Below are positions 1 through 6,279 of a stretch of 12,728 nucleotides of DNA, piece after piece. The stretch is taken from assembly GCA_035480775.1 (NCBI GenBank), contig DATIHK010000071.1:1-12728 (forward strand), in the 5' to 3' direction. A program made the translations under genes and the position numbers. Origin of the DNA: DATIHK01 sp035480775. GTDB taxonomy: Bacteria > Patescibacteriota > WWE3 > UBA101185 > UBA10185. Each line of letters opens with the position of its first letter. Positions within the stretch are counted from its first letter, which is position 1. The notes below the pieces were generated by a model, which was given only the letters and a program-made list of their open reading frames with translations, did no database searches and was not told where the DNA came from.

Positions 1-1246
1 AAACAATGTTTAACAAAATCCACGGTTCGCGAATTTCATTTATGCGCGTAACTTCAGGCAAGTCTGAAGCAGCTTTTACCGAAAGCATTTCATCGTTGGT
101 CAAAAGCACTTCATATTCGACTGTTGGAATTGTTGAAATCAATTCCAAATTGTATTCGCGTTCTAATCTTTCTTGAATTATTTCCGCGTGCAGTAAGCCT
201 AAAAACCCACATCTAAATCCAAATCCAAGAGCGCTAGAACTTTCGGGCTCAAAAGTTAAAGACGAATCTGATAATGAAAGTTTTTCTAGAGCGTCGCGTA
301 ATTGTGGAAATTTATCGTTATCAATGGGAAATATTGAAATAAAAACAAAAGGTTGCACTTCTTTATATCCTTCTAGTTGTTGAGTATCCGGGAATTTTTG
401 CAAAGCCACAGTATCGCCAACTTTAACCGCATGAATATCTTTTAGTCCTGTTGCTATATACCCAACTTCTCCGGTTAATAATTGGTCAACTTTTTTTCTA
501 GACGGAATAAAAATTCCTAGCTCTTGAAATTCAGTGGTAACTTTTGTCGCTAAAAATCTAATTTTATTGTCTTTAGTCGGTGAAAAACTTCCGTCTTCGA
601 CGTTAATGACGGCGATAACTCCCATAAACTCGTCGTAGAAAGTGTCAAAAATCATTCCTCGTGGATTGCCTTCTGGATCACCTTTTGGAGCTGGAATTCT
701 TTTGATAGTGGCTTCTAAAAGTTCTTGAACTCCTTCACCCGTCTTAGCAGAGACGTAAATTATATCTTCTTTGTTAAAACCAAATGTTCTAACCATGTCA
801 TCGGCAGTTTTTTCGGCGTCGATTCCAGGCAAATCTATTTTATTTAACACCGGAATTATCACCAAATTAGCATCAATAGCTTTATAAACATTTGAAACTG
901 TTTGAGCTTGAATTCCTTGAGTTGCATCGACTACTAAAATCGCGCCTTCACAGGCTGCTAGCGACCTAGAAACTTCGTAAGAAAAATCTACATGTCCCGG
1001 TGTGTCAATTAAATTTAGTTGATAATCGATTCCTTCAAACACATAATCCATGCGAACTGGTTTTAATTTTATTGTTATGCCTTTTTCGCGTTCTAATTCC
1101 ATACTATCCAACGTTTGAGCTTTTAGATGTCTTTTGTCGACAGTTTTGGTTATCTCTAAAAATCGGTCAGCGAGTGTAGATTTGCCGTGGTCGATGTGCG
1201 CTATTATGCAAAAATTGCGAATATTTTTTTGTTCGTAAACTGACAT
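1..1246 (-). CDS. lepA: Elongation factor 4 (LepA), N-terminal 415 residues; C-terminus beyond the window
   Basis: Translational GTPase that back-translocates or remobilises stalled ribosomes. I translated it by hand from the minus strand. The G1 loop AHIDHGKST lies at about residues 16-24, the G2-region EREKGITIK at about 52-60, the G3 motif DTPGH at 81-85 and the G4 motif NKID at 135-138. Farther on, the LepA-type stretch GFGFRCGFLGLLHAEI separates it from EF-G and TypA. The family is usually about 600 residues, so roughly 185 residues (the LepA-specific C-terminal domain) are off the left edge. The start is the ATG at 1246, which gives the usual short lead before the P-loop. There is no Shine-Dalgarno sequence. 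An extended -10 box ends six bases upstream, so the mRNA is probably leaderless. It is divergent from the orphan membrane gene at 1310. Identification is very secure. Confidence 0.97.
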   Translation of the reverse strand, partial: MSVYEQKNIRNFCIIAHIDHGKSTLADRFLEITKTVDKRHLKAQTLDSMELEREKGITIKLKPVRMDYVFEGIDYQLNLIDTPGHVDFSYEVSRSLAACEGAILVVDATQGIQAQTVSNVYKAIDANLVIIPVLNKIDLPGIDAEKTADDMVRTFGFNKEDIIYVSAKTGEGVQELLEATIKRIPAPKGDPEGNPRGMIFDTFYDEFMGVIAVINVEDGSFSPTKDNKIRFLATKVTTEFQELGIFIPSRKKVDQLLTGEVGYIATGLKDIHAVKVGDTVALQKFPDTQQLEGYKEVQPFVFISIFPIDNDKFPQLRDALEKLSLSDSSLTFEPESSSALGFGFRCGFLGLLHAEIIQERLEREYNLELISTIPTVEYEVLLTNDEMLSVKAASDLPEVTRINEIREPWILLNIV

Positions 1247-1252
1247 GCTGGG

Positions 1253-1261
1253 ATTTTAGCA
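1253..1261 (-). promoter_or_regulatory. Extended -10 promoter of lepA (leaderless)
   Basis: On the minus strand TGC-TAAAAT (1261 down to 1253) matches the extended -10 form TGnTATAAT. The initiator ATG begins seven bases after it (1246), so transcription would start at or next to the start codon. No convincing -35 box is visible. Inferred from base pattern only. Confidence 0.5.
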
Positions 1262-1270
1262 TTAAATACT

Positions 1271-1278
1271 GTTAGAAT
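1271..1278 (+). promoter_or_regulatory. Extended -10 promoter of the orphan membrane gene
   Basis: TGT-TAGAAT fits an extended -10 element (the TG is 1270-1271, the hexamer 1273-1278). It would give a leader of about 25 bases carrying the GGAGGA site before the ATG at 1310. It lies back to back with the lepA promoter. No clear -35 box. Confidence 0.4.
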
Positions 1279-1309
1279 GCATTAAATCGGCCAATCTACG
1301 GAGGAAGAC

Positions 1310-1735
1310 ATGCTCTGGTACAAAGTTCATCACGATGATGTTAACACCGCTGTGTTCTTAGGAGTGCTAGCACCAATAACTTTTTTCTGGTTGATTGTTA
1401 CTGCGCTACTTGATCGTAGATGGGAAATACTTTTCGTCAACGCCTGTATCACTGCTTTGATACTTGTTGTCTTTTCTTCACTTGGCGTGACTTTTGATAT
1501 TTGGTACATGATAGGAATCTGGCTTATCTGTGCCTTAGCTGCATTTATTTGTGGGTTGATAAGTCAATCAGGAAATGTTTATTCATCCGCACGTCAAGTG
1601 GAAACACTACCATTTGTAAAGGAGTTTGTCGGCGGTTTTTCACTGTGTGTTTGGGCGATCGCCTCCGCGGCATGCTACTACGAAGTTTTACGTTTGGGTT
1701 ATTTGGGTATGTTGTTTTTGCTTGGATCTAGGTAA
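1310..1735 (+). CDS. Orphan multipass membrane protein, 141 aa, unknown function
   Basis: I do not recognise this protein. It has about four hydrophobic segments, near residues 13-34, 38-58, 63-86 and 107-138, with a short polar loop (about 87-106) between the third and fourth. There is no signal for an enzyme motif or lipobox. The start is well supported: GGAGGA sits about seven bases before the ATG. It stands alone on the + strand between two minus-strand core genes (murJ and lepA). It has its own extended -10 element upstream and a strong hairpin terminator just after the stop, so it is a self-contained transcription unit. The same architecture recurs in the small genes near 10.9-12.4 kb. 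The clean start, terminator and membrane pattern make it a real gene, but its role is unknown. Confidence 0.75.
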   Translation: MLWYKVHHDDVNTAVFLGVLAPITFFWLIVTALLDRRWEILFVNACITALILVVFSSLGVTFDIWYMIGIWLICALAAFICGLISQSGNVYSSARQVETLPFVKEFVGGFSLCVWAIASAACYYEVLRLGYLGMLFLLGSR

Positions 1736-1772
1736 CAACAAAGGTAAAAGTCTGGCGGAAATGCTAACAACA

Positions 1773-1806
1773 GGACCTTCTTTAATACAAAGGAGGCCCT
1801 TTTTTT
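1773..1806 (+). terminator. Intrinsic terminator of the orphan membrane gene
   Basis: An 11-base stem (1773-1783 with 1789-1799) has one mismatch and one G-T pair around a five-base loop, followed directly by seven T residues at 1800-1806. The T-run touches the stop codon of murJ on the other strand. Read on the minus strand there is no T-run after the stem, so it acts mainly on + transcripts. Confidence 0.85.
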
Positions 1807-3452
1807 CAGACCTCGTTCTTTTCGGCTTCAGCTGGCAACACCGGTTTAGTTCTTAGTTGTAATTTTCCGAGCAGCTTGTATAACAGTTGAACTTCTTCAA
1901 CTTTGAATACTTTGGTGAAAAACAGATACGAAAATCCACCTGCAACACAGGCAATTCCGGTTAGTAAAATTAAGTTAATAGTTCGAGAAGTATCAAAAAC
2001 TGTTATATCCAAAAGCTTTAATGGAAGATATAAAGAAATTCCCATAAAAACCGAGGCATAGCTTATTTTAGTAAACGGACCTAAAAGTTTTTCTAAATCA
2101 AAGCCGCCGAGTTTTTTTGACAAAAAGTACAAAAGCACAATAGTATCCATAAAACTAGTAATAGAGTAAGAAAATGCTAGTGACCACACTCCCCACTTTA
2201 GGTAATTCACGAAAAATAACGATAAGCCGATATTTATACAAATAGTGACTAAGCTAATTTTAACTGGAGTTGTTGTATCTCTAAATGCAAAAAATGCTCT
2301 GTTTAACAAATAAATTGCGCTTTGCGCAAAAATAGAAATACTAAAAAATCCTAAGGCATAGGCAGTTTGCAAAGTTGCTTCCCACGGAAAATTAGCACTT
2401 CCATAAACCAAACGAACAACCGGCACACGTAAGACAAATAAAATTACACTTGCCGGCATTACCAAAAAAAGCATCTGATGTAGCGAAGTAATAAAGGTTT
2501 TTTTAAATTTTTCGTGATCATCGTCGCCACTTTCTAAAGAGAATGTCGGAAGCGCTGCCGCCGAAATCGACAGTCCAAACAAACTTACCGGAAAAAACTG
2601 CAACTGATTTGCAAACTTTAAAAATATAACCGAAGACGTTGAAACTAAAATGGCAAAACTATTATTTACCGTAGCAATAGTGTTAGCCAGAATAACACTG
2701 GTGATTCTGGGTGGTACAAGTTTATAAATTTCGCGTAATCCTTTATCTCTAAAATCTAACGAAAGCGTATATTTATAACCGATCTTTTTTAAAAGTGGAA
2801 TTTGAATAAACATGTGAAAAAATGCCCCAATTATTACTCCAATTGCCGGTCCGTAGATGCCGTATCTATCTGAAAGTAAAATAGTTCCTAATATCATTCC
2901 AAAGCTGTATAAAATGGGGGCTAAAGCCGGAATAATAAAGTATTTAAAACTCTGCAAAAGACTTGTCAAAAAACTGCTGAAAATTAAAATGAATTGGCCG
3001 ACCAACATAATACGCATTAGATTTGCGCCCAAAGTTACTTGATCAGGTGTAAATTTTCCGACAGAAAGAATTTCCATTACTAGTGGCGCGCCTGCAAATA
3101 TAATTCCGCCCAGTATTAAGAAAAAGATTAAAGTTGCAGTAATCATAGAAGAAGCGGTGTGCCAGGCTGTACTTGGGCTTTTTTTGTAGTGTCCGTTAAA
3201 AACTGGAATAAAAACTGTAGAAAGTGCACCGACCACTAGTGTTGAATAAATAAGGCTGGGAATTCTATCAGCTGTGTAAAAAACACCCAATTGGTCTGAA
3301 ACCCCAAAATAGTGAGTTAAAAGTCGATTTTTGACTAGACCCAACACGGCATTTAGGCCGGTGGCAAAGGCCAAAATGAACGCCGCAGAAATTATAGTAT
3401 TTTGCGTATTGAACAGAAAATTTGTTCCGTTTTTTAAAGTAGACTTGACCAT
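1806..3452 (-). CDS. murJ: MurJ/MviN-family lipid II flippase (MOP superfamily), 548 aa
   Basis: Polytopic inner-membrane protein with about 13-14 hydrophobic segments. The family flips lipid-linked peptidoglycan precursor. Family signatures visible are GLVKNRLLTHYFG (38-50), ADRIPSL (61-67), GALSTVFIPVF (75-85), the TM8-like VNNSFAILVSTSSVIFLKFANQLQFFP (262-288) and AALPTFS. Length is normal to slightly long. Oddly, aligned by eye to E. coli MurJ, the functionally important charged residues are replaced: R18 by A35, R24 by K41, D39 by G56, R52 by Y69 and R270 by Q283. It could therefore be a divergent MurJ or a flippase for another lipid-linked glycan. The start ATG at 3452 has no Shine-Dalgarno site, and an extended -10 ends ten bases upstream. 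It is divergent from rpsT. Family assignment is secure; exact substrate is not. Confidence 0.9.
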   Translation of the reverse strand: MVKSTLKNGTNFLFNTQNTIISAAFILAFATGLNAVLGLVKNRLLTHYFGVSDQLGVFYTADRIPSLIYSTLVVGALSTVFIPVFNGHYKKSPSTAWHTASSMITATLIFFLILGGIIFAGAPLVMEILSVGKFTPDQVTLGANLMRIMLVGQFILIFSSFLTSLLQSFKYFIIPALAPILYSFGMILGTILLSDRYGIYGPAIGVIIGAFFHMFIQIPLLKKIGYKYTLSLDFRDKGLREIYKLVPPRITSVILANTIATVNNSFAILVSTSSVIFLKFANQLQFFPVSLFGLSISAAALPTFSLESGDDDHEKFKKTFITSLHQMLFLVMPASVILFVLRVPVVRLVYGSANFPWEATLQTAYALGFFSISIFAQSAIYLLNRAFFAFRDTTTPVKISLVTICINIGLSLFFVNYLKWGVWSLAFSYSITSFMDTIVLLYFLSKKLGGFDLEKLLGPFTKISYASVFMGISLYLPLKLLDITVFDTSRTINLILLTGIACVAGGFSYLFFTKVFKVEEVQLLYKLLGKLQLRTKPVLPAEAEKNEV

Positions 3453-3472
3453 ACCGGTCTTTATGTTATCAT
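3445..3472 (+). promoter_or_regulatory. Promoter of the rpsT-pilN-pilO operon
   Basis: TTGACC (3445-3450), a 16-base spacer and TATCAT (3467-3472) lie eleven bases before the rpsT ATG. The leader would be only about five bases, with no room for a Shine-Dalgarno site. The -35 lies inside the first codons of murJ and the box overlaps the opposing murJ promoter. Confidence 0.5.
3463..3471 (-). promoter_or_regulatory. Extended -10 promoter of murJ
   Basis: On the minus strand TGA-TAACAT ends ten bases before the murJ ATG, predicting a leader of about four bases. It occupies the same bases as the rpsT -10 region, so the two divergent promoters probably exclude each other. Confidence 0.35.
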
Positions 3473-3483
3473 ATCAAAGTTTT

Positions 3484-3801
3484 ATGCCAAATATTATGTC
3501 GGCCAAAAAGGCCCTTAGACAATCAGCCAAAAGACACGAACAAAATCAATCTTGGAAAAAGAAAATCAAAGCAGTTACTAAGAATTTAGATCAGTTACTG
3601 CAGACTAATTCCTCTACTGTTGATATACTTAAAAAAGAAGAATCTGCTCTGCAAAAAGTGCTTGATAAAGCTGCAAATAAAAATGTCATTCACAAAAACA
3701 AAGCAGATCGCTTAAAAGCAAGATATGCTAAAAGAATTACTGCCAAAACTAATCCATCTCAAGACGCCGGAGCCGCCACAGGCGACAAATCCAGGGCCTA
3801 A
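3484..3801 (+). CDS. rpsT: 30S ribosomal protein S20, 105 aa
   Basis: Binds 16S rRNA early in small-subunit assembly. The N-terminus MPNIMSAKKALRQSAKRHEQN follows the S20 pattern (MxNIKSAKKRxRQ...), and the rest is a lysine-rich helical protein with NKADRLKARYAKRI near residues 75-88, as expected for the C-terminal helix. The ATG at 3484 is chosen because it matches the family N-terminus; farther upstream the frame runs through the murJ start. At 105 residues it is about 15-20 longer than usual. The extra low-complexity tail (about 88-105) is exactly the part whose DNA is shared with the next gene. It is the first gene of an operon with pilus genes. No Shine-Dalgarno site; the message is probably near leaderless. 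Confidence 0.93.
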   Translation: MPNIMSAKKALRQSAKRHEQNQSWKKKIKAVTKNLDQLLQTNSSTVDILKKEESALQKVLDKAANKNVIHKNKADRLKARYAKRITAKTNPSQDAGAATGDKSRA

Positions 3802-4327
3802 CTTATTAGAGAATGTTTCTACAGATTCCACTTCAAATTACGACGATAGAATAAAAAGATTTAGTAATTCACTTTATATTAAGCTCTCCATCATTTTGGT
3901 AGACATAGTATTTTTAGTTGTGTTGGGTGTAAATATTACGCTTAATCAGCGAATTGAAGGTTATCAAATGGGAATCTCCAGCTTGGTTAATTCTATCGAA
4001 GGCTTTAAAGACACTAATGCCAAAGCCGCAGAGGTCACAAGAAAAATAGCTTTGTACAAAAAAGTTACAAGTGAGCAGCAAGATATATCTGGCAAAACAA
4101 CTTTTTTAATCGCGCACTTACCCAACGATGTTTTGTTACGTGAGTACGTTTTTGAAAATGGAGCTTATACATTAACTCTAGAAATGAATTCGCCAATTAA
4201 AATGGCACAATTAATCGCTAATTACTTTTTGAATAAAAATGTTAAAGAAATTGTTATAAGCGCAGCCTCACTAGATGCTTATCAATCAAAATATACAATT
4301 GTTTTTCGAGTGAGTTTTGTAAAATGA
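3725..4327 (+). CDS. pilN: PilN-like type IV pilus inner-membrane protein, 200 aa
   Basis: Likely member of the PilMNO inner-membrane alignment complex of type IV pili. It has a cytoplasmic N-terminal region containing NLLEN (26-30), reminiscent of the NLLP motif that PilM binds. One membrane helix follows (about 51-72), then a coiled-coil-like stretch (75-115) and an alpha/beta domain typical of PilN/PilO (120-200). A PilO-like gene follows with an ATGA overlap. The only canonical start before the membrane helix is the ATG at 3725, which lies 77 bases inside rpsT in another frame. No ATG, GTG or TTG codon occurs in this frame between there and the helix. There is no good Shine-Dalgarno site, so coupling to S20 translation is likely. 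Identification rests on topology and neighbour rather than strong sequence motifs. Confidence 0.7.
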   Translation: MLKELLPKLIHLKTPEPPQATNPGPNLLENVSTDSTSNYDDRIKRFSNSLYIKLSIILVDIVFLVVLGVNITLNQRIEGYQMGISSLVNSIEGFKDTNAKAAEVTRKIALYKKVTSEQQDISGKTTFLIAHLPNDVLLREYVFENGAYTLTLEMNSPIKMAQLIANYFLNKNVKEIVISAASLDAYQSKYTIVFRVSFVK

Positions 4328-4875
4328 AATTATTTATTAAAAACATCTTATTTTATTTTTATGTCGGCGACTATTCGCTTATATATTTTATTATTTTTAT
4401 GTTTAGTTTTGTGTTGTTTGGATTTTTTGGTGTGCGCTCGGGAGTTATTTTTGCAATTGAAAAAAACGATGTTCTAACACAGCTGATTGCACTAAATGAC
4501 GACCTGCAAGCAAAAGATAGTCAGATGATTACAGTAGCAGAAACGTTGCGAACAGCAGCTCAATATGTGCGACGACTTGATGCAGCTATTCCCGACAAAT
4601 CTTCGATGGAAGTCTTTTTGGCTGACTTTGCTGTTTTAGCGGGTAACTCTGGATTTGGTATTCAGAGATTTTCGACAACACAATCTACAAAAGACAGTGT
4701 AATTGTTAATATAGATTTATTCGGAGATTCGGTGCTTCTTCCACAATTTCTAACAAACTTAAAACAGCTAAACCGTCTAGTAACTATAACTAAAGTGGAT
4801 ACGGTGCAAAAAGATCGAATTTCAACAACTCGACTTGTTTTAACACTTTATTTTAAGGAAATACCTGAATCATGA
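4324..4875 (+). CDS. pilO: PilO-like type IV pilus assembly protein, 183 aa
   Basis: Inner-membrane partner of PilN. A short cytoplasmic lead is followed by one membrane helix (about 18-38), a helical coiled-coil region (44-85) and then a ferredoxin-like fold. That fold starts with the PilO-type boundary AAIPDKSSMEVFLADFAVLAGNSG (87-110) and ends with DLFGDSVLLPQFLTNLKQLNRLVTITKV (131-158), the typical 'fl..l..l.R.v.v..v' pattern of the family. Length agrees with PilO (about 180-210). It starts by an ATGA overlap with the pilN stop and ends with the same arrangement into the next gene, so translation is coupled. No pilM, pilP or pilQ lies beside it. Confidence 0.8.
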   Translation: MKLFIKNILFYFYVGDYSLIYFIIFMFSFVLFGFFGVRSGVIFAIEKNDVLTQLIALNDDLQAKDSQMITVAETLRTAAQYVRRLDAAIPDKSSMEVFLADFAVLAGNSGFGIQRFSTTQSTKDSVIVNIDLFGDSVLLPQFLTNLKQLNRLVTITKVDTVQKDRISTTRLVLTLYFKEIPES

Positions 4876-5078
4876 AAACTTTAATTTTAATTACTTTAAT
4901 AACGGTAGCTATAACAATTATCTGGTTTTCTATAGGAACTACTGTTATGGATAGACAATACATGGTTGAAAAGAAGGCACTTGATTTATCCATACCCTTT
5001 AGTGCTACAATAGATATAGAATTTCTGAAAGGATTAAAAGAGTCGTCGCAATCTACCCAGTCGACTACAAACTTTTAG
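4872..5078 (+). CDS. Small single-helix membrane protein in the pilus operon, 68 aa
   Basis: I do not recognise a named family. It has one N-terminal hydrophobic helix (about residues 3-23), then a short extracytoplasmic segment with the sequence PFSATIDIEFLKGL (42-55) and a Ser/Thr/Gln-rich tail. It starts on the ATGA that ends pilO, with AAGGA upstream, which supports real coupled translation. It sits where pilP or another accessory pilus gene is often found, but it lacks a lipobox cysteine and is far too short for PilP. A role as an accessory subunit touching PilN/PilO is plausible from position only. Confidence 0.7.
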   Translation: MKTLILITLITVAITIIWFSIGTTVMDRQYMVEKKALDLSIPFSATIDIEFLKGLKESSQSTQSTTNF

Positions 5079-5104
5079 TCACCCAACGCAAGTTGGCCTG
5101 CCAT

Positions 5105-5569
5105 ATGAATAATAGTCAAGTAGCAAAAAACGGATTCAAAACTTTTATTGTAACTTTAGTGGTTTCACTAGTTCTTTTTAGCGTTTTATATTATTACCTC
5201 GCAGGTTCTACTAAAGACGTAGATATAGAAAACAAAGATTTGCATGTAGCTAAAAATTCAACAGTTGCTATGGTTGCTCCAACGGCGGCACCTTCGGCTC
5301 CTTCTGTTACTGCTGATGATTCTACTGGACCGGGTGATTCTGCTTTTGCAATGTTATCCCAACAAAAAATTAATAGTGAAGGCAAAACAGTTTTAGCGGC
5401 CTCTACCGAAAGCACTGGATCAGTTCCGGTGACTGGTGTTACAGAAATAACTTGGGGAATACTTTTATCTGTTGTTGCACTTGCCTTTGGATGCTATCTA
5501 GTCTTCTTGGGTCCACGCAAAGCCGCACTAAAACAATTCGAAAAAGATATTACTAAAGATCTTGACTAA
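5105..5569 (+). CDS. Putative sortase-anchored surface protein with VPVTG sorting signal, 154 aa
   Basis: The N-terminus has a lysine and then a long hydrophobic helix (about 13-34), which could be a signal peptide or anchor. A low-complexity Ala/Pro/Ser/Thr region follows (about 55-110). The C-terminus has the layout of a cell-wall sorting signal: VPVTG (107-111), a hydrophobic segment (about 115-135), then basic PRKAALK and a charged tail. The tail is longer (about 18 residues) and more acidic than in classical LPXTG proteins. ATG at 5105 is preferred over an in-frame TTG at 5093 because the latter adds only four residues; neither has a clear Shine-Dalgarno site. It is the last gene of the pilus operon and overlaps the stop of a sortase gene on the other strand by 4 bases. 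No other family was recognised; a plain two-helix membrane protein is the alternative. Confidence 0.75.
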   Translation: MNNSQVAKNGFKTFIVTLVVSLVLFSVLYYYLAGSTKDVDIENKDLHVAKNSTVAMVAPTAAPSAPSVTADDSTGPGDSAFAMLSQQKINSEGKTVLAASTESTGSVPVTGVTEITWGILLSVVALAFGCYLVFLGPRKAALKQFEKDITKDLD

Positions 5570-6279
5570 ACTTTAACCGCATTTATCATTAATCTCTTCA
5601 AAGTTGTTCCTGCTGGATAACATGACATTAATACTATTGTAGATTCGTTAAGATATCTTGGCTTAAGCTCTGCAAGTGGATCTACTTGTGCTGCTTTTTT
5701 AATTTCTTTGCTTTCGACTTTGTAAGTAAGACGCTCATTATTATAGTCAATATAAAATACATCTCCCGTTTCTAGATTGTTTAGAGTAGAAAATATTGTT
5801 TTATAGTTTCTGGGATTAAAAAACCACGGAAGTACTGAGTGCCCATAAATAAAAGCAGTTCCAACTTTTCCCGGAAGTGCCGTGCCTTTATAATGCCCTA
5901 GCGCAGTATCTGGACTTAGTGATTCTGAATTAGTTTCGACAAATGCTTTATTTATATTTAATTTTGGAATAGTTAAGTAAAAATATTTTGGAACATTTGC
6001 ATCATTTGATGCGGAACTTTCTTTGCTCTGCAATTCTGTAAACTCAAAATCGCTAAAACCTGTTGCTTTACCCAGAACACTATTTGAAATTGGTTTTGCG
6101 ATGACATCTTGAGTTTTAAAAACAACAAGCGGAAATATAACTTGAGTTACCAAAATGGCGCCGCCTGCAACAAAAGCTGCAATGGGTAAAACGCGTGATT
6201 TAAGAGCAAATTTTGTATTTATCGGATTAAATAACGGATCTCTAGAATTATCTTTGACATAGGTAGTGGGTTTAAACAT
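5566..6279 (-). CDS. Sortase family transpeptidase, 237 aa
   Basis: Membrane-anchored cysteine transpeptidase that cleaves a sorting motif and attaches the protein to a surface nucleophile. The N-terminal cytoplasmic stretch (1-27) leads to a membrane helix (about 29-54), and the catalytic beta-barrel runs from about 98 to 237. The catalytic triad is visible: His147 in YGHS, Cys220 in IVLMSCYP (equivalent to TLxTC) and Arg229 in TLKRLMI. It shares eight bases with the end of holA and is the last gene of the pgk operon. The convergent gene next door encodes a protein with a VPVTG-type tail, a natural substrate candidate. Class cannot be fixed from sequence alone. Confidence 0.92.
   Translation of the reverse strand: MFKPTTYVKDNSRDPLFNPINTKFALKSRVLPIAAFVAGGAILVTQVIFPLVVFKTQDVIAKPISNSVLGKATGFSDFEFTELQSKESSASNDANVPKYFYLTIPKLNINKAFVETNSESLSPDTALGHYKGTALPGKVGTAFIYGHSVLPWFFNPRNYKTIFSTLNNLETGDVFYIDYNNERLTYKVESKEIKKAAQVDPLAELKPRYLNESTIVLMSCYPAGTTLKRLMINAVKV

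Noticed and set aside
3331..3483. Upstream extension of the S20 frame over the murJ start
   Set aside because: The family N-terminus begins at MPNIMSAKK (3484); the upstream part is antisense to murJ codons and crosses the promoter.
5093..5104. TTG start four codons upstream for the surface protein
   Set aside because: The ATG at 5105 is in frame, is the stronger start codon and still gives the whole N-terminal helix; the TTG has no ribosome site either.
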